Positions 11,326-21,084 are shown, counted from the stretch's first letter. The stretch: 64,000 nucleotides of DNA from Allocatelliglobosispora scoriae (GCF_014204945.1 NZ_JACHMN010000003.1:1240001-1304000), one strand, 5' to 3'. Notes: generated from the letters alone by a model not told the origin. Translations and numbers: made by a program.

Positions 11326-12105
11326 TCACCGGGTGGCGATCGCCGCGTGCATCTCCCAGACCAGGACCTCAGCGTCGGCGGTCGCGGTCACCTTCTGGCC
11401 GCCGGTGGCGGTGAAGCGGACCGAGTCGCCCTCGGTGAGGGCTCCGGCGCCCTCCAGGGTCACGGCGCCGCGAGCCACGAAGAGGTGCAGGTAGGGCGCC
11501 TCGGGCAGCTCGGCGGTCCCGCCCGGCTGCAGGCGGGCCACGTGCAGTGCCGCGTGCCGGTTCTTGATCCGGATCGCCGCCGCGCCGTCGTGCTTCGCCA
11601 TGCCGGACGCGACCGTCACCAGCCCGCCGCGCAGCAGCTCGTCGTCGATCTCGAGCTGCTCATAGCCGGGGGTGATCCCGTCGCTGTCGGGCACCACCCA
11701 CATCTGGACGAAGTGCACCGGGTCGCGGTGCTGCTCGCCGCCGAGGCGCCAGGAGTCGTTCTTCTCCGAGTGCAGGATGCCCTTGCCCGCGCTCATCCGC
11801 TGGGCCAGGCCCGGGTAGATCACCCCGGAGTGCCCGGTGGAGTCCTGGTGCACGAGCGAGCCGCGCAGGACCCAGGTGACGATCTCCATGTCGCGGTGCG
11901 GGTGGGTCTCGAAGCCCGCGCCGGGTGAGACGACATCGTCGTTGTTGACCAGCAGCAGCCCGTGGTGGGTGTTGCGCGGGTCGTAATGGCGGCCGAAGGA
12001 GAAGGAGTGCTTCGAGTCCAGCCAGGAGATGCGGGTCTTGCCGCGCTCGTCGGCGTAGCGGATGTCGGTGCGGCTCTTCGCGGGTGCGACGGTCGAGAGT
12101 TTCAC
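11326..12105 (-). CDS. Pirin family protein
   Basis: A 259-residue bicupin of the pirin family. The N-terminal cupin holds the metal ligands: HPHRDMEIVTWVL (two His) followed by RMSAGKGILHSE (His and Glu). The C-terminal cupin ends PYLHLFVARGAVTLEG. Some pirins are iron proteins with quercetin dioxygenase activity, and others act as redox-sensing partners; neither can be assigned here. The start is a GTG at 12105. The 110 bases upstream are shared with the divergent TetR gene and contain CCGTAC sequences, so the two may be co-regulated. Confidence 0.9.
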   Translation of the reverse strand: MKLSTVAPAKSRTDIRYADERGKTRISWLDSKHSFSFGRHYDPRNTHHGLLLVNNDDVVSPGAGFETHPHRDMEIVTWVLRGSLVHQDSTGHSGVIYPGLAQRMSAGKGILHSEKNDSWRLGGEQHRDPVHFVQMWVVPDSDGITPGYEQLEIDDELLRGGLVTVASGMAKHDGAAAIRIKNRHAALHVARLQPGGTAELPEAPYLHLFVARGAVTLEGAGALTEGDSVRFTATGGQKVTATADAEVLVWEMHAAIATR

Positions 12106-12166
12106 GATCCGTACAAGGTTGTTGTTGGTTCAACTATTCCCGAACGGGGTCGGTGAGTTGACCAAG

Positions 12167-12178
12167 CCGTACGTACGG
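12167..12178. promoter_or_regulatory. Palindromic operator candidate in the pirin/TetR intergenic region
   Basis: CCGTACGTACGG is a perfect 12-bp palindrome 38 bases upstream of the TetR regulator start. ATCCGTAC at 12107-12114, beside the pirin start, is an inverted match to GTACGGAT at 12173-12180. Autoregulation of the TetR gene is the natural reading; it is unproven. Confidence 0.45.
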
Positions 12179-12215
12179 ATTGCATCACGACGCGTGACCT
12201 GGGAAGATCTTCGGT

Positions 12216-12788
12216 GTGCCCAGGGTGAGCCAGGATCAGCTCGACGCGCGGCGGCAGGAGATCCTCGGTGCCGCTCGCGCGTGCTTCGCCCGCTTCGGCT
12301 ACGAGGGCGCCACGGTCCGCCGTCTCGAAGAGGCTACCGGGCTGTCCCGGGGCGCCATCTTCCACCACTTCCGCGACAAGGACTCCCTCTTCCTCGCCGT
12401 CGCCGAGGACGACGCCGCCGAGATGGTCGCCACGGTCGCCCGCGACGGCCTCGTGCAGGTCATGCGGGACCTCTTGGCGCACGCCGCCGACCCCGGCGCG
12501 GCCGGCTGGCTCGGCACCCAGCTGGAGGTGTCGCGGCGGCTGCGGACCGACCCCGCCTTCGCCGAGCGCTGGTCGGCACGGGTCACCGCGATCGAGGCCG
12601 CCACCGCCGAGCGGCTGCAGCGCAAGCGCGAGGCCGGGCTGCTCCGCGACGACGTGCCGGTCGAGGACCTGATGCGCTTCCTGGAGCTCGCCTACGACGG
12701 GCTCGTGCTGCACCTGGCGATGGGCCGTCCCGCCGGTGACCTGGGTCCGGTGCTCGACCTCGTCGAGGAGACCGTCCGCCGCCGCTAG
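12216..12788 (+). CDS. acnR: TetR-family regulator, AcnR-like
   Basis: A 190-residue one-domain-plus-ligand-domain TetR repressor. The helix-turn-helix block YEGATVRRLEEATGLSRGAI followed by FHHFRDKDSLFLAVAEDD is, from memory, very close to corynebacterial AcnR, the repressor of aconitase. The ligand domain continues LVQVMRDLLAHAADPGAAGW, also AcnR-like. The gene lies 2.6 kb after acnA rather than next to it. The GTG at 12216 is preceded by weak GGGAAG. A CGTACG-type palindrome upstream suggests autoregulation. The family call is certain; the AcnR identity is probable. Confidence 0.8.
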   Translation: MPRVSQDQLDARRQEILGAARACFARFGYEGATVRRLEEATGLSRGAIFHHFRDKDSLFLAVAEDDAAEMVATVARDGLVQVMRDLLAHAADPGAAGWLGTQLEVSRRLRTDPAFAERWSARVTAIEAATAERLQRKREAGLLRDDVPVEDLMRFLELAYDGLVLHLAMGRPAGDLGPVLDLVEETVRRR

Positions 12789-13021
12789 AGCGCCCGTCGG
12801 ATCGGCACCGCTCGCCCATCCACCGCCCTCGCCACCGGACCGGTCGGTTCGGGTCGGCCGATCCGGCCGATGATCCCCGCGCATCAGGTGAATGCGCGTC
12901 CGTGAGCGGTCGTGGCGGGTTCCCGCCCGCTGCTCTGTCCGTCAGAAACGGCCAACGACACCGAGAGGCGTGTCGTCATCTCCGGCGGACAGGGCACACG
13001 ACATGTGGCGGTGGCGGGACA

Positions 13022-15346
13022 GTGATTTCTGAGCGAACGAGTCCGGGAGGCCGAATCTCGGACGGCGGCAGGCCGGCCCCGGCCCGGCGACGGATGCTGC
13101 GACTGTCGAGTGTGGTCGCGGTGGGGGTGCTCGCCCTGACGGGCGGGGTCGCGGCACCGGCTGCGGCTGCTCCGGGCGCGGTCGCCGCGCGACTGGCGGT
13201 CGGAGACGACACACAGCCGGTCCGGATCGTCATCGCGGTCGACGAGTCCGGCAGCCTGGCCCCGGCCGACGTGCTGCGCGAGCGGGAGGCCGCGACGATC
13301 ATCGCGCTGGGCGAGCTGTCGCCCAAGTCGTCGATCACCATCTTCGGTTTCGGCAGCTCCACCGGTGGCGGCCGGGCGGTCGACGCCCGGCAGTGCATGC
13401 TGAAGCCGGACGCACCGGCGGCGGACCGCGACGCCATGGCCGCCTGCATCCGCGAGCAGATCAACCGGCGGACCGAGGCCGAGGGGCACGACACCGATTT
13501 CGTCGCCGCGCTCAGCCAGGGCATCACGCTGCTCAAGGGGTTCACCGACGACGCGCCGCGCGTGCTGCTGCTGATGACCGACGGGAAGCTCAACGTCGCC
13601 AACGACAGCGCCTACGGCTCCGACGCCGACTCGCGCCGCCGAGCCGCCGAGGCGCTGCTCACCGATGAGGTGCTGCCGAGCGCCCTCGCCAACAAGATCC
13701 AGATCTGGCCGCTCGGCTTCGGTACGGACATCGACGCCGACATGCTGAAGTCCTTCGCCGCGGGCGGGGCGAAGGCGAGCTGCGCCGGTGTCGCCCGGCC
13801 CGATCCGGTCTTCACCCCCGTCCCGGACAAGGCGGCGCTGGTCCAGGCGATGCTCGACGTCTCCGCCACCGCCCGCTGCGCCGTCGCCGAACCCGGGGTC
13901 AACGGCGAGCTGCCCGCCGGCGGCGAGGTCGACCTCACCGTGGAGATCCCGCTGATCGCCACCGACGGCTCGATCAGCGTGGTGAAGGGCGACCCCTCGG
14001 TCAAGGTGACCTACTTCGACCCGCAGGACAAGCAGGTCAAGGACGGCGACAACGTCGACAGGTCCTCCTTCACCCTCTCCGGCCACAGCGGTGCGATCGA
14101 GTCGATGCGCATCCGCAATCCCCGGCCCGGCCGCTGGCGGGTGCACCTGGCCGGCTCCGCCTCCGTCGCCAAGCAGGTGGTCAGCGCCAGCGTGCTGTGG
14201 CAGGGCGTCCTGAAGTCGGTCATCTACCCCGACCCGCCGAGCCCGGCCGCCGGTTCGCGCTTCTCCGTGAAGATGCGCCCGCAGACCCGGGAGGATGTCG
14301 AGATCACCAACGCGTCCGCCCTCGCCGGACTCACCTTCGAGGCCCACCTCAAGGGCGGTGGCGTCGACCAGACGATCCAGCTCCACGACGACGGTCAGGA
14401 GCCGGACCGGCAGGCCGGAGACGCCTACTACGGCGGCAGCTTCGCCCTGCCGGCCAACGCCTCGGGAACCCTCACGCTCGCCGGCATCGCCAAGGGCCCG
14501 GGTGTCGCCACCGACCGGCACGAGATCTCGATCGAGATCGCCACCGGGCCGCCGGTGATCCGCGCGACGGTCGTCGTGGACTCCACCACCGTCTACCCGG
14601 GAGAGTCGGTCACCGGCAAGGTCCTGCTCGCCAACGACGGTGCCGCCGCACCGATCCGGCTGGAACTGGCGAGCCTCAAGCAGAGCGGGTCGGCCACGCT
14701 GACGCCGGCCGGCACGACCGCGGCCCCCGGTTCGAGCGAGATCGCCTTCACCGTCGCCGTCGGCAAGGACGCCGAGCTGGGCCCGCTCGGCGGCGCGATC
14801 CAGGTCATCGGCGCCGATGGCAAGCCGATCCAGGCCGAACCGCTGGCCGTGATCGTGGTCGCGGTCCCCACCTTCTGGGATCGGTGGTGGTGGGCGATCG
14901 TCGCCGTGGCCGCGCTCGTCCTGCTCGCCCTCGCCTGGCTCGGCATCAAGCTGATCATGGCTCGGCGGGAGCGGGGAGTCGGCGGGCTCGTCCTCAAGCT
15001 CTACGAGAACGGCCACGAGCGCAAGCCCACGATCGCGCCCGGCCCGGCACAGGCGCAGGCGGAGGAGTTCGAATTCGACATCCGGGTGCCCGATGACGGG
15101 GGAGTGCCGTCGCTGCAGACGGTCTCGCCCGGCACCAACCGCTACCGGCTGCGCCGCGCCGGTGCCGGGAAGGTCGCGCTGCGCGTACCCACGGAGGAGA
15201 CCTTGACCTTTCCCCTGGGACAGCAGACCGGCCTGCCGCACGTGACGGGATTGTGGCTGCTGGTGGAGGACGTCGGACGCGGTTCCGATGACGAGACAAC
15301 GGTTCCCCCGCCACCGCCGTCCGGCTCTGTCGACCTTGATCTCTGA
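13022..15346 (+). CDS. Membrane-anchored von Willebrand factor A protein (first gene of the tubulin-like operon)
   Basis: About 774 residues. A signal/anchor segment (MLRLSSVVAVGVLALTGG) precedes a vWA domain with an intact MIDAS: VDESGSL (DxSxS), the Thr region GHDTDFVAAL, and LMTDGKLN with its Asp. A beta-rich region of roughly 350 residues follows. One transmembrane helix lies at about residues 622-645 (WWWAIVAVAALVLLALAWLG), then a basic stop and a cytoplasmic tail of about 120 residues. The topology is therefore vWA outside and tail inside. The start is uncertain: GTG 13022 gives a long basic n-region, and ATG 13094 would place the signal peptide at the terminus. It is separated by 22 bases from the tubulin-like gene, which has GAGAGGAG before it. 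vWA domains bind protein ligands through a metal ion, so this is the likely receptor or scaffold. Confidence 0.85.
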   Translation: MISERTSPGGRISDGGRPAPARRRMLRLSSVVAVGVLALTGGVAAPAAAAPGAVAARLAVGDDTQPVRIVIAVDESGSLAPADVLREREAATIIALGELSPKSSITIFGFGSSTGGGRAVDARQCMLKPDAPAADRDAMAACIREQINRRTEAEGHDTDFVAALSQGITLLKGFTDDAPRVLLLMTDGKLNVANDSAYGSDADSRRRAAEALLTDEVLPSALANKIQIWPLGFGTDIDADMLKSFAAGGAKASCAGVARPDPVFTPVPDKAALVQAMLDVSATARCAVAEPGVNGELPAGGEVDLTVEIPLIATDGSISVVKGDPSVKVTYFDPQDKQVKDGDNVDRSSFTLSGHSGAIESMRIRNPRPGRWRVHLAGSASVAKQVVSASVLWQGVLKSVIYPDPPSPAAGSRFSVKMRPQTREDVEITNASALAGLTFEAHLKGGGVDQTIQLHDDGQEPDRQAGDAYYGGSFALPANASGTLTLAGIAKGPGVATDRHEISIEIATGPPVIRATVVVDSTTVYPGESVTGKVLLANDGAAAPIRLELASLKQSGSATLTPAGTTAAPGSSEIAFTVAVGKDAELGPLGGAIQVIGADGKPIQAEPLAVIVVAVPTFWDRWWWAIVAVAALVLLALAWLGIKLIMARRERGVGGLVLKLYENGHERKPTIAPGPAQAQAEEFEFDIRVPDDGGVPSLQTVSPGTNRYRLRRAGAGKVALRVPTEETLTFPLGQQTGLPHVTGLWLLVEDVGRGSDDETTVPPPPPSGSVDLDL

Positions 15347-15368
15347 GTGACTGAGAGGAGTCATCCCG

Positions 15369-18300
15369 ATGCATCTGTATCACCCTGTGATGTTCGTGGG
15401 GCTGGGCGGCACCGGCTGCCGGATCGGCGCCGAGCTCGAACGCCGGCTCCGTGAGGAGCTCTGCGGTGCCGACGGCCTCAAGCTGCACGGCCCCGACTTC
15501 AACCTGCAGGAGTTGCAGGCCTTCCAGCTCCCGTCCTGCCTGCAGTTCCTCTACGCCGACCTCAGCGAGGACGAGATGGCGCGGCTGCGCCGGCGCTCCG
15601 TGCCCAACGAGGAGTACGCCGATGTCGCCAGCCGCAACGCCTACTACGCCTACGACCTGCTGCCGCAGTTCAACAGCTACCCCGAGGTGGCGAAGAACCT
15701 GCGCGTACGGGTCCGCGACCAGGTCCGCGACTGGCTGCCCTCGGCGGAGCACGAGCCGATGGTGACCCCGCTGCGCGTCGGTGCCGGGCAGCTGCCGACG
15801 GTCGGCCGGGCGGCGCTCTTCGAGACGGTCTCCGGCGGCATCGACATCGCCCGCCGCCCGATCACCGACGCGATCGGGAAGATCAAGAATTCCGCTGGCG
15901 AGCTGCGCAAGCTCAACCGCGACCTCACCGCGCGGATGGAGCCGATCGACGTCTTCGTCGCCTTCTCTGTGGCGGGCGGCACCGGCGCCGGCATCTTCTA
16001 CGACTACCTTCACATCATCGAGTCGGCCTTCGCCAAGGAGCACCTCAAGGCCAACGTCTACCCGCTGGTGCTGATGCCGTCCGCCTTCGACGAGGGCAAG
16101 GGCGGCGGCCTCTACGCGGCGCTCAACGCCGGCCGGGCGCTGCTCGACCTCTTCCGGCTCATCGACGATGTCAACGTCGACCAGCGCAGCCACGGCGAGC
16201 TCGTGCCCAACCGCGACCGGGGCGGGCTGCACGTGACCTACCCCGACGAGGTCATCGAGATGACGCTCGGCTCGGCGCAGACCGCGTTCCTCTTCAGCAA
16301 GAGCGCCGGGATCGACCGCGACGACCTGCACCGCTCCGTCGTCGCGCTGATCCTCTCCCTCGTCGGTCTGGAGCAGCCGAAGTCGAGCCAGTCCGGCGGC
16401 GGCGACCAGTCCTTCGCGGCGAGCTTCATCAACAGCTCGATCAACCGGCAGGCCCTCGCCCGGACCAAGATCGGCAGCCAGGCGGTCTCCACCAGCCTCG
16501 TCGGCTCGCTCACCGTGCCCTTCGACGACCTCGCCGACATGTTCGCCGGCCGGCTGCTCGCCCGGGGCGTCCGCGAGCTGCTGCCCGCGCCGCCCGGCCG
16601 GGCCGAGTCCAACCGGGACCACATCAAGAACTTCTTCATGGGCGCCAACGTCGGCGCGATCTGGGAACGGGCGGCAGCGCCCTTCCAGGACCCCGCCGCC
16701 GTCAAGGGCGCCACCGAGATCATGCGTACGCTGCAGCAGCGGCTCAAGCGGATGGCGGAGGGGCTCGACAGCCTCGACCAGGACCTGGTCCGGCGTACTC
16801 CGGATCTCGCGAAGGACTTCAACCCGAGCGAGGGCGGGCTGCGGGTCCTCGGCGACATCGACGTCTTCCGGCTCAAGCGCGTCGTCTGCGGCGATCCCGC
16901 CCTCACCGAGGACATCGACCAGCGCGGCGTCGAGGGCGTGATGGAGATCCGGCGTACGCCGCCGACCCCGGCCAACAAGGACCTCGGCGTCAACCCGCCG
17001 CCGCTGACCGCGGTGAAGAACCGGATCTTCAAAAAGGCCCACTTCTCCGACCCGGTGGTGCGATCGGCGATCGAGCAGCAGAACGAGTGGTACCGCTACC
17101 GCACCAACCGCTGCTGGCACGCCGCCTGGAACGAGCACCGGGGACGCTGGCACGGCCAGCTCGACCGCTTCGTACGCCACCTGCGCGCCCTCGTCGACGA
17201 ACTCGCCGACCACGAGAACAACAGCGAGGAGGTCTTCTCGCGGCGGGCCGACGAGCTCTACCGGACGCGGGTCGGCGTCACCTACCTGCTGCCTCCCCGG
17301 ACGGAGCTGGAGCACACCTACGAGCTGATGCTGCGCCGCCTGGTGGCCGGTTTCGCCGCGAAGCGGTTGCGCCCCAACGCCACCGAGGGTGAGATCGTCG
17401 CGGCGATGCTCGGCCCGGACGGCTGGCGCGAGGCCCTCTCGGCCAGCCTCACCACCGGCCAGGGCCCCGAATACGGCGTCCGCATCATCCTCGCCCGCCT
17501 CAAGCAGGAGGTCGTCAAGATCCTCCGGGACGGCGGCGACGGCGACGGTCCGCTCCTGCCGCACATGCGCCACCTGCTCTCCAGTGCCGCGAAGCGGACC
17601 CGGGACGTACCGGTCGCCGAGTCCGACGTGCAGTCCTTCGTCGCCACGCTGTCCGGGATGATCCCCGCGGCGTTCGTACCGGAGGGCACCGGCAGGCTCA
17701 GCGTGCTCGTCGTCTACCCCGCCGACACCGGGGACGCCGAGACCGAGCGGTTCCTCGCCGAGACGCTGCGCCTGCCGCAGGGCAAGAACATCGTGCCGAC
17801 GCAGTTCCAGTGGGCGGAGCCCGAGGCGATCACCGTCGTCTTCGTCCGCTCCGGGATGGGCGTCACCGAGGTGAGCGAGCTGCGCAGCGTCCTGCGGACG
17901 TGGGCCGACGCGGTGAAGGCGCCCAAGAGCGACTACTACCTGCCGTGGCGGCAGCGGCTCGGCTTCGACCAGGACTGGCTCGCCACGACCGAGGCGCACC
18001 GCATCCAGATCCTCCAGCGCATGCTGGCGGCGATGTGGAACGGGCAGTTCGCCGTCACCGGCGACCGGGACTCGCCCGAGTCGGTCCGCATCTCGCTCGA
18101 CGCGGGCGACTCCGGGTCGGAGAAGATGCGGCTCGACCTCACCCCGTTCGGCGCGTCGTCGTCGTGGGGGAGCCTGCTGCGCGCGTACGAGGAGTGGACG
18201 CTCGCCGACGGCAGCGAGGTCCGGCTGAACTTCTGCGGTGAGCTGATGGAGTCCATGCCCAACGGATTCTCCGGCCGCCTCACCGATCCCGACCCGCTCT

Positions 18301-18536
18301 ATCTCCACTTCGTCAACACGCTGGCGGGCCGCGAGATCAAGGTGCTCTCGGAGATGCGCGAGCGGATGCCGGCCAGCAGCCGGCGCCGCTGCGAGCAGCT
18401 CATCTCCTTCTGGGAGTCGACGGTCACGTCGGCCCGCGACCGGACCTTCCTCGGCGAGGCGCCCAACGGCGATTCGCTCCGGGAGCTGGAATACACCTGC
18501 GACCTGCGGGGCGGCCGGGCGGGAGAGGTGCGATGA
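15369..18536 (+). CDS. Large tubulin-like protein (Tubulin_2-type)
   Basis: 1055 residues. The N-terminus MFVGLGGTGCRIGAELE carries a glycine-rich nucleotide loop like the first loop of FtsZ/tubulin. About residue 200, AFSVAGGTGAGIFYDYLHII is the tubulin/FtsZ signature GGTGxG that grips the GTP phosphates. Both elements together identify the tubulin-like superfamily; the overall size, about three times FtsZ, fits the Tubulin_2-type families rather than FtsZ itself. The C-terminal 600-700 residues have no recognisable domain and no membrane segment. The start ATG has AGAGGAG 7-8 bases ahead. The stop overlaps the next ATG (ATGA). Expected role: GTP-dependent polymer or switch at the membrane with its operon partners; its function is not established. 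Confidence 0.8.
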   Translation: MHLYHPVMFVGLGGTGCRIGAELERRLREELCGADGLKLHGPDFNLQELQAFQLPSCLQFLYADLSEDEMARLRRRSVPNEEYADVASRNAYYAYDLLPQFNSYPEVAKNLRVRVRDQVRDWLPSAEHEPMVTPLRVGAGQLPTVGRAALFETVSGGIDIARRPITDAIGKIKNSAGELRKLNRDLTARMEPIDVFVAFSVAGGTGAGIFYDYLHIIESAFAKEHLKANVYPLVLMPSAFDEGKGGGLYAALNAGRALLDLFRLIDDVNVDQRSHGELVPNRDRGGLHVTYPDEVIEMTLGSAQTAFLFSKSAGIDRDDLHRSVVALILSLVGLEQPKSSQSGGGDQSFAASFINSSINRQALARTKIGSQAVSTSLVGSLTVPFDDLADMFAGRLLARGVRELLPAPPGRAESNRDHIKNFFMGANVGAIWERAAAPFQDPAAVKGATEIMRTLQQRLKRMAEGLDSLDQDLVRRTPDLAKDFNPSEGGLRVLGDIDVFRLKRVVCGDPALTEDIDQRGVEGVMEIRRTPPTPANKDLGVNPPPLTAVKNRIFKKAHFSDPVVRSAIEQQNEWYRYRTNRCWHAAWNEHRGRWHGQLDRFVRHLRALVDELADHENNSEEVFSRRADELYRTRVGVTYLLPPRTELEHTYELMLRRLVAGFAAKRLRPNATEGEIVAAMLGPDGWREALSASLTTGQGPEYGVRIILARLKQEVVKILRDGGDGDGPLLPHMRHLLSSAAKRTRDVPVAESDVQSFVATLSGMIPAAFVPEGTGRLSVLVVYPADTGDAETERFLAETLRLPQGKNIVPTQFQWAEPEAITVVFVRSGMGVTEVSELRSVLRTWADAVKAPKSDYYLPWRQRLGFDQDWLATTEAHRIQILQRMLAAMWNGQFAVTGDRDSPESVRISLDAGDSGSEKMRLDLTPFGASSSWGSLLRAYEEWTLADGSEVRLNFCGELMESMPNGFSGRLTDPDPLYLHFVNTLAGREIKVLSEMRERMPASSRRRCEQLISFWESTVTSARDRTFLGEAPNGDSLRELEYTCDLRGGRAGEVR

Positions 18537-20938
18537 CCGTCCACGCCGGACCGGGCCTCGGGCACACCGACGGCGACGGGCGGGTGCCGGTCGTCGACCT
18601 GCGCCACGACTACGCGGACCTGCTCACCTTCGCGCACTTCAACGACTACGTGCGGGACCGTGCCGTCGCCACCATGCACCCCGACCGGATCGGTGACGGG
18701 CTCGACCTGAGCCGGCTCGTCATCATCGACGACGCGGGCTCGCTCTTCGACCACAGCGCCGCGCTGGCCATGATCCTCAACTCGGCCGCCGTGAAGCAGG
18801 TCATCTGCGTGGCGATCGGGATGGCGGTGCCGGCGGAACAGATCGCGGTCGTCGTGCCGTCGATCCTGCGTACCGAGCTCACCGCGGTGCTCTGGGTCGG
18901 CGACAAGCAGGGCATCTCCTGGATCCCCGGCAGCGGCCCCGACACGATCATCCGTCCGACGGCCGCGCCGATCGGTGGCGGCGACCCCGTGCCGCTGCGT
19001 GATCTGATCGAGGCGCTGACGGCGCCCGAGGTCTTCAGCCAGGTGATGGTCCGCGTGGGCCAGGCGCCGACGCAAGTGGCGGTGCCCGGCGTACGCCTGG
19101 TCTCCAGCCGCCTCGACGAGAGCGTGCTGACCCTGGTGCAGACCAGGGTGCTGACGGAGCTGACCTCGGGTGCCGTACGCCTCGCGGCGGACCCGGACGG
19201 TGCCGCCGCCGACGCGGAGCTCACCGCGGTGCTCAAGAACTTCGTGCCACCGGACCCGACCGTGCCCGGCGGACGCCTCGGCGCCGCCCGGTCCGCGGCG
19301 GCGACCGCGATCACCGAGGTCGAGCAGCTGATCCGCCGGTCCGGACGGCCGTGGGGGCTGCTCTCCTCGCGGCGCGGCACCACGATGCCGATGCTCTTCC
19401 GGCAGGCGGTGACCGCGCTGGAGAACTACCGCCTGACGCTCGCCGCGGTCTTCCTCGCCGCCGACGCCGGCACCGACGAGCAGCGGCGGACGAAGCTGCG
19501 CGCGGAGGGGATCGTGCTCGCCGACGCGCCCGTCACGCAGCCGTCGGCGATCCCCGACGTACGCCGGCTCGTGCAGCTCTCCGTCGAGTCGGGCCGCCCG
19601 ATCGAGCAGACGGTACGCCAGCTCTACGACGCGGCCACCTGGCTGCTCCCGATGGGCAGCGCGGCCCGCGTGCCGCAGACCGAGCAGGCCTGCCCGCCGG
19701 CGGCGATGAAGCGGCTCGCCGGGCCGCCCCCGATGCCCGCCGGCTTCGGCAATCCGGTGGTCCTGCTGCTGACGCTGATCGCACCGCTGCTCGCGGGAGT
19801 CTGGGCGCCGGCCAGCATGGTCACCACGCCGCTGGCGGTGCTGCTGCTGGTGCTGGGCGCGGTGGCGGTGCGGCGCAAGCGGTTCAGCCTCGGCCAGACC
19901 TCCGCCAGCCTCGGTGCCGACATCCTCACGGTCGCGGCCGTCGCGGCCGTCGCCGCGCTCGGCGCAGCCGTGGCCCTGGTCCTCTCGGCCACCGATCTCG
20001 TCTCGGTCCCCGAGGATATGCGCAACTCGCTGCCGGAGGGGGTCGCGTGGGCGCTCGTCGGCACCGGCCTGCTGCTGGCGCTGCTCACCCCGCTGCTCTG
20101 GTGGTCGCTGCTGGTCCGCGCCTGGCGACGGGAACTGCCCGTGCACGACCTGCGCGGGGCCGAGAGCAGGCTCGACGCCGTCTGGCGGGAGGCGTCGGCG
20201 GAGTGGGTCCTCACCGACGCCCGGCACCAGGCCTCCGACACCGTCCGGGCGCTCGCCAGCTCCCTCGACGCGACCAGCGGTGCGATGACCGCGCACGCCC
20301 AGCAGCTCAGCCAGGACGTGTCGGCGCAGGACACGCTCGCCTCGCCCGAGGCCGAGCTGACCGGCGTCACGATCGGGGCGGTCGGTGCGGTCGTCCGGCA
20401 CGACCTGACCGGGCTGGTGCTGATGGTGATGACCGATCGCTGGGCCGAGGCGCGCGACCACTACCTCGACGGCATGGCCGACCGGGCCGACCGGCAGGCC
20501 CGGGAGCGGCTCGCCGAATACCACGCCTACGTCGGGCGCTGGGGCATCCAGGATCCGCCGCCGGGGTGGCTCGTCCGGTCCGAACGCGAGCAGCTCACGC
20601 TCGCGTGGTGGCGCGATGTCAGCCACCTCCGCCAGGCGGTCGCGGTCAGCCGGCCCGTCCGGCAGCTCTGCTCGGACAGCCAGGTCCAGATGCTCAGCCG
20701 GGAGGTCTCGACGGCGAGCGGGACACTGCGGTTCGCACCGCGTACGGCGAGGATGGCCCTCACCGACAACCTGGGCGAACCGGTCGAGCGCAGCCGGAGC
20801 TTCGGCGAGGGCGACGTGATCTGGACCGAGTCCGGTACCGCCGCCGGCGTGCTCAACATCGTGCCCCTGCGGGCGGGCGTCTCCTACGCCCAGCTCGAGG
20901 AGGCCGGCGGCCAGGGTGAGCGGCGGGACATCGCATGA
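18533..20938 (+). CDS. Four-TM operon protein with large cytoplasmic domains
   Basis: 801 residues with no family I can name. The first ~400 residues are soluble and alternate hydrophobic strands and helices (LVIIDDAGSL, VICVAIGM, AVLWVGD look like a parallel alpha/beta core). Hydrophobic segments at about 407-424, 428-445, 464-486 and 503-528 form two hairpins. The last ~270 residues are soluble, helical in the middle (ARDHYLDGMADRADRQARE) and beta-rich at the end. Both ends are predicted cytoplasmic. The ATG overlaps the tubulin-like stop and its stop overlaps the ATG of the 49-residue gene. Probably a membrane docking partner for the tubulin-like protein; this is inferred from coupling only. 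Confidence 0.75.
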   Translation: MTVHAGPGLGHTDGDGRVPVVDLRHDYADLLTFAHFNDYVRDRAVATMHPDRIGDGLDLSRLVIIDDAGSLFDHSAALAMILNSAAVKQVICVAIGMAVPAEQIAVVVPSILRTELTAVLWVGDKQGISWIPGSGPDTIIRPTAAPIGGGDPVPLRDLIEALTAPEVFSQVMVRVGQAPTQVAVPGVRLVSSRLDESVLTLVQTRVLTELTSGAVRLAADPDGAAADAELTAVLKNFVPPDPTVPGGRLGAARSAAATAITEVEQLIRRSGRPWGLLSSRRGTTMPMLFRQAVTALENYRLTLAAVFLAADAGTDEQRRTKLRAEGIVLADAPVTQPSAIPDVRRLVQLSVESGRPIEQTVRQLYDAATWLLPMGSAARVPQTEQACPPAAMKRLAGPPPMPAGFGNPVVLLLTLIAPLLAGVWAPASMVTTPLAVLLLVLGAVAVRRKRFSLGQTSASLGADILTVAAVAAVAALGAAVALVLSATDLVSVPEDMRNSLPEGVAWALVGTGLLLALLTPLLWWSLLVRAWRRELPVHDLRGAESRLDAVWREASAEWVLTDARHQASDTVRALASSLDATSGAMTAHAQQLSQDVSAQDTLASPEAELTGVTIGAVGAVVRHDLTGLVLMVMTDRWAEARDHYLDGMADRADRQARERLAEYHAYVGRWGIQDPPPGWLVRSEREQLTLAWWRDVSHLRQAVAVSRPVRQLCSDSQVQMLSREVSTASGTLRFAPRTARMALTDNLGEPVERSRSFGEGDVIWTESGTAAGVLNIVPLRAGVSYAQLEEAGGQGERRDIA

Positions 20939-21084
20939 GCCGCGTGACCGTGGCCGAGGTCGACTTCGGTACGCATGCCGCCCGGGCCGTGCTGATGCTT
21001 CTCCTGCTGGGCATCACCGTGAGCGCCATGGCGATGACGATCCAGGCACTTCGACGTGGCAACCGCGGAGGCGGACGTGTATAA
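20935..21084 (+). CDS. 49-residue single-TM micro-protein
   Basis: A short gene coupled on both sides: its ATG overlaps the stop of the four-TM protein (ATGA at 20935-20938), and its TAA is overlapped by the GTG start of the pseudokinase-GTPase gene. The peptide has an acidic, short N-terminus (EVDFGTHAARA), one hydrophobic helix at about residues 18-36 (VLMLLLLGITVSAMAMTI) and a basic, glycine-rich end (LRRGNRGGGRV). The charge pattern suggests N-out/C-in. The coupling and composition argue that it is real; it could be a small membrane subunit of the complex. Confidence 0.65.
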   Translation: MSRVTVAEVDFGTHAARAVLMLLLLGITVSAMAMTIQALRRGNRGGGRV

